A DNA stretch of 51,438 nt, taken from Chloroflexota bacterium (GTDB taxonomy: Bacteria > Chloroflexota > Anaerolineae > Promineifilales > Promineifilaceae). Made by a program: the position numbers and the translations under genes. The stretch is taken from NCBI GenBank assembly GCA_020628815.1, contig JAHDEN010000021.1, forward strand, positions 1 through 51,438. Direction: 5' to 3'. The notes under the pieces are model-generated. The model did not search any database. It worked only from the letters and a program-made list of their open reading frames with translations, and had not been told where the DNA came from. The first letter of the stretch is position 1. Each line of letters starts with the position of its first letter. Positions 9,061 to 17,877 of this stretch are shown piece after piece.

Positions 9061-9787
9061 GCTTTTCAATTTTGCTGTCTCCCTTATTACTTTTGTCCCC
9101 GAATATTTTTACCAACAGGCCCGCGTAATCCTCAAGTACGTTAAAGTAATCGATCTTCGGCCGTAGAGAACCGGTCAAGAATATTCCCACATACTGAGAG
9201 CTAAAAAACAGCTCCTCTAACTTAGGATCAGACAATAAAGGCTCCAATCCAGCCTTTCCCTCAATAAATTCCAAAACATCTTTTTTCTTGTTGGTTGGAG
9301 CATAGACCGTGATATCTTCTTGAAGCCAATACGGAAGCTCACTTTTACTCACGATAGGCATGTCGCCAGAGCGAAACAGCTCCTCAGGTTTAACCAGATG
9401 GGTTATTTTAAATCTAGGGAATGTTTGCTTAGCAAAGTCGATCAAAATGACGTGGCGATATATTCCCCCTTTTTGTGGGTAGGATCGAGTATAGCGAGCA
9501 TCTGATAAGTTGTAGTCAAAAATGTAGGCGGTGGCGTTTTCTAACCCAGTTTGAAAAACGTTTGAGATTACAAAAGGGTACTGCGGCCGGATTTGATGAG
9601 TCTTGATTGTCTCTTTGACAAACTGCTCATCCCCTTGATCAAAATTTAGACTATTTTCGGCCGCGAACACCTTCAAATCGATCTTTTTAACATCCCGTTT
9701 TTCCTTGTCACGGTACCAATTTAAAGTTGCATATCCGACCGTTATAACCCCACCCCCGATTAGCGCCGCTAATGTTATTGGGTCCAT
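9029..9787 (-). CDS. Unknown protein with an N-terminal membrane anchor
   Basis: I do not recognise this family. From the ATG at 9787 (252 residues; AAGGAG lies 8 nt upstream) the protein begins with one transmembrane segment (TLAALIGGGVITVGYATLN, about residues 4-22) and continues as a soluble domain. The extended frame to 9838 adds 17 residues without support. The tail is charged and ends in the segment encoded under the glnS terminator. It lies 72 bp downstream of the RdhA-like gene on the same strand, so the two may share a transcript. It is not a typical RdhB anchor, which is short and has several membrane helices. Confidence 0.7.
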   Translation of the reverse strand: MDPITLAALIGGGVITVGYATLNWYRDKEKRDVKKIDLKVFAAENSLNFDQGDEQFVKETIKTHQIRPQYPFVISNVFQTGLENATAYIFDYNLSDARYTRSYPQKGGIYRHVILIDFAKQTFPRFKITHLVKPEELFRSGDMPIVSKSELPYWLQEDITVYAPTNKKKDVLEFIEGKAGLEPLLSDPKLEELFFSSQYVGIFLTGSLRPKIDYFNVLEDYAGLLVKIFGDKSNKGDSKIEKLKQNERNQDS

Positions 9788-9859
9788 CCGATTTCTCCTT
9801 TTGTCAATTTGACACGCTGAATAAGACGCTGTACGCAAGTGACGAAGCTGTGTTGCGTA

Positions 9860-11020
9860 TTACGCTTTCCACCATAGTTTTGGCTTCATCCGTTCCCCAC
9901 GCTTTTGTCGCTGGTCCCACCACAGGGCCAGCTTACGCAACGGGGACTTTGCCACACGGAGCCACGCACGATTTTCCCATTTGTCGTACTCACGGTTATA
10001 GGGACACACCCGAATACAAATCGAACAGTCGCTATTCTGAGCCGCCCAATAACTAAAACATTTTTCGCCGTCTACGGACCACTTGCGCGCCCCTTTTAAA
10101 TTAGATTGGTTAAAACGCTCGGTAGATGGCTTGCCAAACGGAATCGCTTTTACCGGACACCCGGCCGCGCAAGCGTTGCATTCTTCGCACATCTCCTTTA
10201 CCCCAAACTGAATGGGAGCATCGTGATCCAACGGCATATCTGTAAAAATTTTGCCCAATCGCACCCGCGGCCCAAACTCTGGAGTAATGAGCAATCCATT
10301 CCGGCCATACTCACCCAATCCCGCCTTAATTGCCAGTGGGATGGCGAGCGCCGAGTCGTTCATGCTGGCCACAGCGTTATAGCCCAAATTACGGATGTAT
10401 TGCGCAATTGAAAGCACCACCAGTGCATCATGTGAGTAGCCCAGCCCAGTAGCTGCCCCGCTCAGCGCAGAAGGAACGGTACGGACCAAGTCATAATCCA
10501 TCGCCTGCGCTGTCACAATCACATTATCCAGGCCGTCAGGGATATCGTTCGGCCGTTCGGTGCTCGACATATCGCTGAACTTATTGACATACATCCAACG
10601 CTCATCAAATCCGGTAACGCCCACCATATCAGCCCCAAAAAATCGGCCGACCCGCTTAATTTCTGCCAACGCCTCGGCCGGGGTGCCCACATCAATCTTG
10701 GTTTCTGATGGCTCCCGATAAAGCGTAAACGCATCTGAAAACCCCTCACGCCGATCCTGATCTTCTTTTAGCTCAGTAAAAATATCGCTCACATGCCAAG
10801 CCGCATTACGCAAGGCAAAATCCTTTTGTGTAAACCCATCCGCTTTGCGCCAAGTTTTAAGCGGCTCACGATAGGTCGCATAAAAAAGCATCGCTTTGTC
10901 GCTTTTAATCCGCTCATCCCACCAAGACCGCCGAAACACATCATCTTTTTGGTTAAACGGTTCAAAATCAGGCTGAATATCAAATCCGGCCGCTGCGTCA
11001 GTCTGTTCTTGGGTCTTCAT
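9860..11020 (-). CDS. Reductive dehalogenase-like (RdhA superfamily) corrinoid iron-sulfur protein without Tat signal
   Basis: The C-terminus carries two ferredoxin clusters in the RdhA arrangement: C278-C281-C284-C288-P, then C321-C332-C335-C339-P. The middle region (about 115-275) matches the nitroreductase-like B12-binding domain of RdhA/QueG, including GEYGRNGLLITPEFGPRVRL, where Tyr and Arg of the catalytic region are expected. At 386 residues it lacks the Tat signal (RRxFxK) of respiratory dehalogenases, so it should be cytoplasmic. No RdhB is adjacent. Function could be reductive dehalogenation or another B12-dependent reduction. QueG is less likely, given the long N-terminus and cluster spacing. 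Confidence 0.8.
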   Translation of the reverse strand: MKTQEQTDAAAGFDIQPDFEPFNQKDDVFRRSWWDERIKSDKAMLFYATYREPLKTWRKADGFTQKDFALRNAAWHVSDIFTELKEDQDRREGFSDAFTLYREPSETKIDVGTPAEALAEIKRVGRFFGADMVGVTGFDERWMYVNKFSDMSSTERPNDIPDGLDNVIVTAQAMDYDLVRTVPSALSGAATGLGYSHDALVVLSIAQYIRNLGYNAVASMNDSALAIPLAIKAGLGEYGRNGLLITPEFGPRVRLGKIFTDMPLDHDAPIQFGVKEMCEECNACAAGCPVKAIPFGKPSTERFNQSNLKGARKWSVDGEKCFSYWAAQNSDCSICIRVCPYNREYDKWENRAWLRVAKSPLRKLALWWDQRQKRGERMKPKLWWKA

Positions 11021-11027
11021 GTTGGGA

Positions 11028-11033
11028 ATTATA
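11028..11033 (-). promoter_or_regulatory. -10 element very close to the RdhA-like start codon
   Basis: TATAAT lies on the minus strand at 11033-11028, only 7 nt before the ATG at 11020. If used, transcription would begin at or next to the start codon, giving a leaderless mRNA. No Shine-Dalgarno sequence is present, which fits. A good -35 box is not evident. Confidence 0.45.
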
Positions 11034-11116
11034 GGGTATTCAGCCGGTGACGCTATTTAGCAACCTGTTTCAAGAATAGAACGCCAACCAGCTGATGTCG
11101 AGCAGAGCGCCTTAGC

Positions 11117-11144
11117 TTGCCTTTACGTTAACGTGAGGTATGAT
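11117..11144 (+). promoter_or_regulatory. Candidate sigma-70 promoter with palindrome in the spacer
   Basis: TTGCCT (11117-11122), a 16-nt spacer and TATGAT (11139-11144) precede the DUF3556 gene by about 50 nt. The spacer contains the 10-bp palindrome ACGTTAACGT (11125-11134), which could bind a repressor. Confidence 0.42.
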
Positions 11145-11195
11145 CTTGTTAGCCTACTTTGAACGAGGAATGGTTAACAATTTAATCGAGGAAAA

Positions 11196-12887
11196 ATGCA
11201 GTTACTGACCCCCCAATCTCCCCCCTTTGATCATGATGAATGGAGCCAACAACCCTATCATATTCGAGCCAAGTGGCTGTGCCAGATGTGGGCCGTACAG
11301 GGATACGGCGCCCCTGTAGGCACATATGGATTTTACATTCTCAAAATCGTTTTTTATATTTGGATGTGGACTTGGTTCGCCTCCTTTTCAAACGATCTGG
11401 GAAATTTTGGTAATCTGAGCGAGTGGTGGTTTAAACCTGAGGCCCTTTTAAAAGGGATCGCGTGGAGCATGTTGCTTGAGGCAATGGGCTTCGCATCTGG
11501 CAGTGGACCACTCACTGGCCGCTACAATCCCCCGGTCGGCGGTTTTCTCTACTGGCTCCGGCCAGGCACGCTCAAACTTTCGTTTCGGCCGGGGATGCCT
11601 TTTTTTGGGGGTGACACCCGACGCTTTATTGACGTGGCTCTCTATGTCACCTTTATCGTTCAAATGATACGGGTTCTAACCGCATCCAGTGTTACACCGG
11701 CCATTTTGTGGCCCACCTTTGTCTTACTTTTGCTGATGGGTTTGACTGACCGCACCATGTTTATGGCGGCGCGGCCGGAGCACTACTTTATCGGTCTAGC
11801 TGTTTTCCTATTCCCTGCACACGCCATCGCCGCATCCAAGTGGGTTTGGTACGGCGTCTGGTTCTGGGCCGCCTTTTCAAAGCTCAATCGGCATTTCCCT
11901 TCCGTCATCAGCGTCATGGTCAGCAATAGTGCCGTCATGCGTTCCGAAGCGATTCGCAGACGCCTGTTCCGCGATTATCCTAACGACTTAAAAGCGAGTA
12001 ATTTTACACGCAACGCGGCCCACTTTGGCACAGCAACAGAATTTCTATTCCCAGCCTTACTCATGTTCGGCGGCCTATTGGGTGGCGATCTGTTTGGATT
12101 AGGGTCACCCGCTACGGTAATTGGTCTATTCGTGATGCTGGGCTTCCATACCTTCATCACCAGCCACATTCCTATGGGTGTTCCCATCGAATGGAATTTT
12201 ATGATGGTATACGGTGGCTTTGTGCTATTTGGCGCACAAGCGGCCGTTTCTCCCTTTGTCGCCATGCCAGCCTTGTTAATGTTGATGCTGTTCCTTGCCC
12301 TGTTTGTGATGCCGCTGGCGGGGAACATTTGGCCCGCATGGGTTTCGTTTTTGCTCGGCATGCGCTTTTACGCTGGCAATTGGGCCTACAGCATTTGGCT
12401 GTTTAAGGGGGATGCGGAGCAAAAGATTGCGAAACATATAAAAACAACAGCACCGCTTTTGCCCAAGCAACTGGGACTGCTTTACGATGATCAAACAATT
12501 GAAAGTATTTTGAGCCGGGTGATAGCCTTTAGGCTCATGCATTTACACGGCCGGGCGCTGCACACACTGCTCCCCAAAGCGGTTGATAATATCGACGAGT
12601 ATGAATGGCGCGATGGTGAGCTTGTAGCAGGCGTGGTTTTAGGTTGGAACTTTGGGGATGGACACCTGCACAACGAACTCTTGCTAGAGTCATTGCAACG
12701 CCACTGCAATTGGGAATCGGGTGAAGTCCGCGCGATTTTTGTTGATCCACAACCAGTGGCTCGTCCCTATCACAACTGGCGCATTTTTGATGCCAAAGAT
12801 GGGATGATTGATTCCGGCCGATTGACGGTGGATGAGTTGATTGAGCGACAACCTTATCCGCAAGAGGCGATTTTTGCTGGAGATTAG
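11196..12887 (+). CDS. DUF3556 polytopic membrane protein
   Basis: The 563-residue protein has about nine or ten hydrophobic segments between residues 45 and 400 and a soluble C-terminal domain of about 160 residues. The N-terminal pattern (PPFDHDEWSQQPYHIRAKWL, then YGAPVGTYGFYILKIVFY) matches DUF3556 proteins best known from actinobacteria; this call is from memory of the family and no database was searched. Function is unknown. GAGGAA lies 5 nt before the ATG, supporting this start. A candidate promoter lies at 11117-11144. The gene is divergent from the RdhA-like gene and carries several CGGCCG copies, so it looks native. Confidence 0.72.
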   Translation: MQLLTPQSPPFDHDEWSQQPYHIRAKWLCQMWAVQGYGAPVGTYGFYILKIVFYIWMWTWFASFSNDLGNFGNLSEWWFKPEALLKGIAWSMLLEAMGFASGSGPLTGRYNPPVGGFLYWLRPGTLKLSFRPGMPFFGGDTRRFIDVALYVTFIVQMIRVLTASSVTPAILWPTFVLLLLMGLTDRTMFMAARPEHYFIGLAVFLFPAHAIAASKWVWYGVWFWAAFSKLNRHFPSVISVMVSNSAVMRSEAIRRRLFRDYPNDLKASNFTRNAAHFGTATEFLFPALLMFGGLLGGDLFGLGSPATVIGLFVMLGFHTFITSHIPMGVPIEWNFMMVYGGFVLFGAQAAVSPFVAMPALLMLMLFLALFVMPLAGNIWPAWVSFLLGMRFYAGNWAYSIWLFKGDAEQKIAKHIKTTAPLLPKQLGLLYDDQTIESILSRVIAFRLMHLHGRALHTLLPKAVDNIDEYEWRDGELVAGVVLGWNFGDGHLHNELLLESLQRHCNWESGEVRAIFVDPQPVARPYHNWRIFDAKDGMIDSGRLTVDELIERQPYPQEAIFAGD

Positions 12888-13241
12888 ATTAGTTACAGCA
12901 CTTAGGTAAATCTTCTACGCAAATACAAAATAGGCATCTCTCAACCCGTTTGTGGTTGAGGGATCACAAAATCCTAAAGAGCCAAAGCTGATATCTGTAA
13001 TCTATTTAACTGTACTAGTACTAATATCCCATGATTTGGGGTTTGTCGCGAAGATGACAGAAAGAAACAAAACATATACTCAAATTATTGATTATTTATA
13101 TTTATTTATCGTGACTATATAGGCATATAGCATTGATCCTCTCGCCGCTACGAAGAGTGAAGAGGAGCAAACAAACCCGTATGGTTACTAGCAAAGTCAA
13201 AACTTAAACGCCTTATTTTTATTTTATTCGGAGATATGCAC
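12888..13241. other. AT-rich intergenic region
   Basis: This stretch has a 7-bp hairpin (CTCAACC/GGTTGAG near 12938-12960) that could end the DUF3556 transcript, though without a T-run. The 10-bp palindrome GTACTAGTAC lies at 13012-13021. CGGAG at 13229-13233 serves the next gene. No coding frame was recognised. Confidence 0.5.
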
Positions 13242-13493
13242 ATGAATAACAGCCCAACTAAAACAACTATTGAAATCTATTGGCAAAGTACAGCTTTTCC
13301 AAACAGCGAAGCTCTTGGTTTATACACGATGATGAAATTACGTGGGTTTTTGAGAAAAGAGCGGATTAATGCAGCTGGTCCAGATTTATGGGTCCAGGAA
13401 AAAGCTGAAACCGTTGAAAGCTGGCGTTGGTTAGAGTCTATTTGCAAACAGTACCGAGCCAACGCGTATTATATTCGGCCGGAATATTTGTGA
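13242..13493 (+). CDS. Small unknown protein (83 residues)
   Basis: I do not recognise this family. The protein is soluble, rich in aromatic residues, and predicted alpha/beta (IEIYWQSTAFPNSEALGLYT, then ESWRWLESICKQY). I prefer the second ATG (13242), because CGGAG ends 8 nt before it; the ATG at 13236 is only 2 nt from that site. One CGGCCG sits in the last codons, arguing that the gene is native. It stands alone, with a bidirectional terminator downstream. Confidence 0.65.
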   Translation: MNNSPTKTTIEIYWQSTAFPNSEALGLYTMMKLRGFLRKERINAAGPDLWVQEKAETVESWRWLESICKQYRANAYYIRPEYL

Positions 13494-13604
13494 TTTCAAG
13501 ACTTTCACGTCACCCTCTCCTTGCCTCTCTTTAATGGCGGTGAAGGAGAGGATGTCTCATTCCCGAGACACGCTAGATTCGTAAAAAACAATCAACCAAA
13601 AACA

Positions 13605-13643
13605 AAAAAGCCGCTTGATGCAATCTGCACCAAGCGGCTTTTT
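13605..13643. terminator. Bidirectional intrinsic terminator
   Basis: A 13-bp stem (AAAAAGCCGCTTG at 13605-13617, complement at 13631-13643) has A/T flanks on both sides. It serves the small gene ending at 13493 and nuoN, whose stop is at 13664 on the other strand. Confidence 0.85.
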
Positions 13644-13663
13644 GATTTTAAAGTTAGGTAAAC

Positions 13664-15136
13664 CTAGCCAGCAAACAGCTTTTCAGCCGCGATCATAACC
13701 GCGTCTTGTGCAAAGTCAATCCAAGGGCCAGGTGTAAAGCCGATAGCGGCCGTACCTACAAGGGCGATAGCTATAGCGGCTTGAATCGGCCGGACATTAG
13801 CGGCAGTCGCTTCTCCATCATGCATGAACATGTAGAAGACCACTCGCAGGTAGTAATAGGCCGAGATCGCACTGGCGATAACGCCCAAAACTGTGAGCCA
13901 AACCAAGTTCGCATCGATAGCTGCTTTAAAGACAACAAACTTACCGATAAATCCACCGGTCAGCGGCATGCCAATTAGCGAGAACATAAAGTAAGCTAAA
14001 ACCAAAGCTACAATGAAATTGTTCTTGGCAAGCCCTTTATAATCTTCGATCGTTGTTTCACCATCTTTGTTGTTTTCGACCAACATAACAATCGCGAATG
14101 CACCGATGTTGGTGAACATATACGCCATCATATAAGTTAGTGCGCCACTTACCGCATCAGCGCTATCTGGGATCGCCGCTACAGCCATCAAAATATAGCC
14201 GCCGTGAGCGATAGAAGAGTAAGCCAAAATGCGCTTCATGGTTGATTGTGAAATCGCGACGATGTTACCCAACAACATTGTGATACCGGCGATAATCGCA
14301 ACGGGTAAAACCCATACAGATGCGGCCGATTCTGGAACGGCGAGCGAGAAGAAACGGATCATCGCGGCAAAGCCACCCACTTTTGCACCAACTGACATAA
14401 ACGCAGTTACTACTGTTGGAGCACCTTGATAGACGTCTGGGGTCCACATGTGGAATGGAACCGCACCCACTTTAAAGGCTAAACCAACTAGGAAGAGGGC
14501 CAAGCCTGCGTAAGATAATGTGCCATCAAAGTTAGCAGCTACGGCCGGCAACGAGGTTGAGCCGGTTGAGCCGTAAAGCAGAGCGATACCAAATACTAAA
14601 AAGCCAGAAGCAAATGCCCCAAGCAAAAAGTATTTCATCGCTGATTCTTCAGATTTTTGATCCGGCCGTGAAATACCGCACATCACATACAGAGGAATTG
14701 AAAGCAATTCAAGTGCGATAAAGATCAAAATCAGGTCATTGGCCATCCCCATCAGCATCATACCAGCGACTGAAAAGAGCATGAGCATATAAAACTCAGT
14801 GCTTTCAGTAATCTTTTCATCAATTAGATAAGATGATGAGATTAAAACGGTGAGAAGCCCTGTGCCCAAGAAGATAAAGTTCAAGTAGTGAACAAATTTA
14901 TCAACAATAAGCATCGAGTTACCACTAACACTCGTGAATGTTGCATCTGAGACTCCCCAAATGAGGAGGTTTGCCACCACGGCAAGAATCAACCCGATAG
15001 CGGCAAACGTCGGCATAAAACCTTGTTTCTCGCGTGGGTAGATCATGTCTGCAATCATCACCAAAATGCCCCAAAGCGAGACAATGGCAACCGGCAAGAC
15101 ATAAAAAATATTGAAATCTGGTGCTGTAAATTCCAT
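13664..15136 (-). CDS. nuoN: NADH-quinone oxidoreductase subunit N
   Basis: NuoN is one of the three antiporter-like proton-pumping membrane subunits of complex I. The 490-residue protein is almost entirely hydrophobic, with about 14 helices. It shows the family blocks ALELLSIPLYVM (TM5 Glu), LLGAFASGFLVFGIALLYG, FKVGAVPFHMWTPDVYQGAP with conserved Lys and His, and LAYSSIAHGGYILMA. No other nuo gene is in the window and the neighbours on both sides are unrelated. It is therefore separated from the usual nuoA-N operon, or is a second copy. No strong ribosome-binding site precedes the ATG. Confidence 0.95.
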   Translation of the reverse strand: MEFTAPDFNIFYVLPVAIVSLWGILVMIADMIYPREKQGFMPTFAAIGLILAVVANLLIWGVSDATFTSVSGNSMLIVDKFVHYLNFIFLGTGLLTVLISSSYLIDEKITESTEFYMLMLFSVAGMMLMGMANDLILIFIALELLSIPLYVMCGISRPDQKSEESAMKYFLLGAFASGFLVFGIALLYGSTGSTSLPAVAANFDGTLSYAGLALFLVGLAFKVGAVPFHMWTPDVYQGAPTVVTAFMSVGAKVGGFAAMIRFFSLAVPESAASVWVLPVAIIAGITMLLGNIVAISQSTMKRILAYSSIAHGGYILMAVAAIPDSADAVSGALTYMMAYMFTNIGAFAIVMLVENNKDGETTIEDYKGLAKNNFIVALVLAYFMFSLIGMPLTGGFIGKFVVFKAAIDANLVWLTVLGVIASAISAYYYLRVVFYMFMHDGEATAANVRPIQAAIAIALVGTAAIGFTPGPWIDFAQDAVMIAAEKLFAG

Positions 15137-15474
15137 TGGAAAACCTGATTTGATTTTTCAGTAAACTTTTGAGGAGACCCCCAATTATTATTTACTGAAT
15201 TAATTTTGTTTCAAAAAACACAAAGCCTCTGGCAAAAAAGGTACGCTTAAATCATATTTTTATAAAATTTGATTGTAATCAAGGCGTAGCCGGACCAAAG
15301 GCTCTAAAAGTCTGTTAATGGCTGAAATAGCTTCAGCTAAGCAGGAATAAAATCTGTTCCTGAATAAGCTTGGATTGTACCGAATTTCACAAGTGCCAGC
15401 AATTTGATCGGCTGTTAAACAGGGGGACAATCGGGTCATTTCGGCTCTTTAAGTGATTTTCTTACATTAAAACG
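15137..15474. other. Intergenic region upstream of nuoN
   Basis: These 338 bp are AT-rich and contain no CGGCCG, no strong hairpin and no coding frame. They should hold the promoter of nuoN and the 3' end of the glycosylase transcript, but I cannot assign a convincing -35/-10 pair. Confidence 0.4.
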
Positions 15475-16101
15475 TCAAACGCTCAGGTAGTAGTGCCACA
15501 ACAAGTGTGCTGCAACAGACCGGTACGGCCGCCAATTTTCCCCCCATGCATTAAACTTTTCTTTTTTCGGCCGTTCGTCTAACCCCTTAATTTGTTTGAT
15601 CGCTTCCTCAAGCGCAATGTCACCCGTTGGCCAAATGTCGGACCGGTTTAAACACATCATCAAATAGATATTGGCCGTCCACACCCCGATCCCTTTAATT
15701 TTGATCAGTTCAACCTGAACGTCCTCATCTGGCAAACCGGCCAACCCGTCTAAGTCCAAATGGCCGTGCAGGATAGCGTTGGCCAATTCGCGACAGTAGC
15801 GGGTTTTTTGCCGACTAAATCCGGCCGTTTTTAATTCAGCATCATCCAGTGTCAAAAACGTTTCCGGCCGTAGATCCCCATCCAGCCGGGCTAAAAGTTT
15901 GTTATATGCGGCACGTGCGGAGGCCAGAGAGACCTGCTGCTCTAAAATAATCAGGACAAGAGACGGGAAACCTGCTTCACGACCAAAGTGTGGCGAGTAG
16001 CCAAAACGTTCAACAACTCTGGCAAAGTCCGGGTCCAATTCTATAAGTTTGTCTGAGAGTTCTTTAAGATTTTCGGGGGTAAAAAGCAACATGTTGTTCA
16101 T
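15475..16101 (-). CDS. DNA-3-methyladenine glycosylase, AlkA/HhH-GPD family
   Basis: This is a base-excision repair enzyme that removes alkylated purines. The helix-hairpin-helix is at IKGIGVWTANIYLMM, with the catalytic Asp following in PTGDIAL, the standard HhH-GPD spacing. The EQQVSLASARAAYNKL block is typical of the AlkA branch. It lacks the four-cysteine Fe-S motif of Nth/MutY. Length (about 208 residues) is that of the short AlkA types without the N-terminal TBP-like domain. The open frame starts at TTG 16113; ATG codons at 16101 and 16092 are more likely, though none has a clear ribosome-binding site. Confidence 0.88.
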   Translation of the reverse strand: MNNMLLFTPENLKELSDKLIELDPDFARVVERFGYSPHFGREAGFPSLVLIILEQQVSLASARAAYNKLLARLDGDLRPETFLTLDDAELKTAGFSRQKTRYCRELANAILHGHLDLDGLAGLPDEDVQVELIKIKGIGVWTANIYLMMCLNRSDIWPTGDIALEEAIKQIKGLDERPKKEKFNAWGENWRPYRSVAAHLLWHYYLSV

Positions 16102-16171
16102 AATCTTTGACAAAGTCTGGCCGGTTTTCTACTATCATCGCACAAGAAACCCCTGTTTGAGACGAGGTCCA

Positions 16172-16585
16172 ATGCGACGAGCAAAGCTATCTGTTTTTAT
16201 CCTGATTTGTGTGACTGTGCCAGCCATCTTGCTTGCCGCCTGCGGCGAAACAACTCCGGCCGCGACTCCCACACCTGCTATCACATTAGCTCCGGGCGAA
16301 GTCTCAGGCGAAGTTGTTTTTTCGGCCAACTGTGCGCCGTGCCACCTGCTGACCCCCGATGACATTAAAGTGGGGCCATCGCTACACGGTATCGCTGATC
16401 GGGCTGGCACCCGTGTTGAAGGGCAAGATGCACGAACTTACCTGCTAACTTCAATTCTGCGGCCGGATGACTTTCTGGTTGAAGATTTTGACAACCTCAT
16501 GCCTGCCTCTCTCGCAAAGTCGCTCACCAGTGAAGAGATGGATGCGGTAATCGATTACCTGCTGACTTTAAAAAATGACAGCTGA
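16172..16585 (+). CDS. Lipoprotein c-type cytochrome, monoheme
   Basis: The 137-residue protein starts with a lipoprotein signal (LLAAC, lipidated Cys24), then a Thr/Pro-rich linker and a class I cytochrome c domain. Heme is bound by C54-A-P-C57-H58, and the probable Met ligand is M110 in NLMPAS. It should be an electron carrier anchored outside the cytoplasmic membrane. The ATG at 16172 is preceded by GACGAGG; the frame is open back to 16049, but that stretch overlaps the divergent glycosylase start and has no signal. Its last 11 bp overlap the SGNH hydrolase gene. Confidence 0.88.
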   Translation: MRRAKLSVFILICVTVPAILLAACGETTPAATPTPAITLAPGEVSGEVVFSANCAPCHLLTPDDIKVGPSLHGIADRAGTRVEGQDARTYLLTSILRPDDFLVEDFDNLMPASLAKSLTSEEMDAVIDYLLTLKNDS

Positions 16586-17771
16586 AAAAAAAACTTCTAA
16601 ATTCCAAGCAAAACCTACTCGTGAGCGATTGACAAACTCGCTCTTGTTTGGAAGTTCAATCGTATTTACTTTTATTCTTCTCGAAATAATTGCACGGTTT
16701 GCATTTCCGTTCGCTGTTGCCCAATCGGGATATTTCATTTGGCCTACAAATCTAACAAGAATCTTCAGACCTCAAGCAGACGTAATGATTGGGATTGAGG
16801 GAGAGTCAACTTTTCAAACCAATTCGATAGGACTAAGAGGGGATGAGCTACTTCCAACTCATAATCATAGGATTTTGACGATCGGCGGGAGCACAACAGA
16901 GTGTTTATTTCTCGACCAAACTGAAGCATGGCCTCAACTGCTTCAAGCAAATATGAATGCTTCGAATTCTGATCCCACTAATTGGGTTGGAAACGGAGGC
17001 ATGAGTGGTAGAACAACCCGCAACCATCTTACTGCGATCCAATATTTATCTATAGATGAATTAAAAATCGATACTGTCATCATGCTGGTTGGCATTAACG
17101 ATTTCGCAAGGAGGTTAGCTCAAGATGACACTTATGATCCCAATTTCATGCAAGCCGAAGGGGCGACAGAGCAGCTGTTAGCACACACATTTACTGGAAC
17201 AGATTTTGAAAGACTGTCAGACAGCCAAGTAAAAAGGTCAGCAATTTGGTGGGCTCTACAGGTGTTTATTAACCCACCTCAGAATGAGCCAAATGTGCAG
17301 GATGGAGCAGGAAGAGTCTATTCAAAATGGCGAAATCATAGACAGCAAGCGGACAAGTTATTAACCGAACTCCCTCCTATGGATGCAGCTTTGACCGAAT
17401 TCGAGCAAAATTTAACAGACATTGCAAATATTACTTCTGAAAAATCAGTCAGGCTCGTTCTAATGACACAACCTACAATGTGGCAGGAAAATCTACCCTC
17501 AGAGCTTGAGAGACTACTATGGTTTGGAGGTATAGGCGATTTCATGAACACTCCTAACCAATCCTACTATTCAGTAGAGGCTCTCGAGGAAGGTATTACT
17601 AAATATAACGAAGTAACTCTTAAGCTATGTAGTGAAAATGAACATATTGAGTGCATTGACTTAGCCTCAAAACTGCCAAAAGATACCAGTGTCTTCTACG
17701 ACGACGTTCATTTTAATGAGCAAGGTGCTGAGTTGGTGGCAAATATTGTGTTTGAATTTCTGAATCCATAA
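16575..17771 (+). CDS. Membrane-anchored SGNH/GDSL hydrolase
   Basis: After a basic N-terminus, one transmembrane helix (about residues 23-45) anchors a soluble SGNH domain. Block I is G104-G-S106-T with Ser106 as nucleophile, block II is GNGG at 139-142, block III is GIND at 173-176, and the C-terminal DDVHF supplies Asp and His. Such enzymes are esterases or O-acyl hydrolases, often acting on exported glycans. The start overlaps the cytochrome gene by 11 bp. The gene is AT-rich and has no CGGCCG over 1.2 kb, unlike its neighbours, which suggests recent acquisition or replacement. Confidence 0.85.
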   Translation: MTAEKKTSKFQAKPTRERLTNSLLFGSSIVFTFILLEIIARFAFPFAVAQSGYFIWPTNLTRIFRPQADVMIGIEGESTFQTNSIGLRGDELLPTHNHRILTIGGSTTECLFLDQTEAWPQLLQANMNASNSDPTNWVGNGGMSGRTTRNHLTAIQYLSIDELKIDTVIMLVGINDFARRLAQDDTYDPNFMQAEGATEQLLAHTFTGTDFERLSDSQVKRSAIWWALQVFINPPQNEPNVQDGAGRVYSKWRNHRQQADKLLTELPPMDAALTEFEQNLTDIANITSEKSVRLVLMTQPTMWQENLPSELERLLWFGGIGDFMNTPNQSYYSVEALEEGITKYNEVTLKLCSENEHIECIDLASKLPKDTSVFYDDVHFNEQGAELVANIVFEFLNP

Positions 17772-17877
17772 CTCTAGATTTACATCGTCAAATAAGGTTT
17801 TTCGTGCTACAAACTAGGGAGGGGTCCTTAAAGTGCTTTTGCTAAAAAAATCTATATCTTTTTCACAGAGGATTCAA

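Noticed and set aside
9860-11020. Epoxyqueuosine reductase QueG as the identity of the RdhA-like gene
   Set aside because: The N-terminal 110 residues and the spacing C321-x10-C332 of the second cluster fit RdhA better; QueG also carries a C-terminal HEAT extension in many members, absent here.
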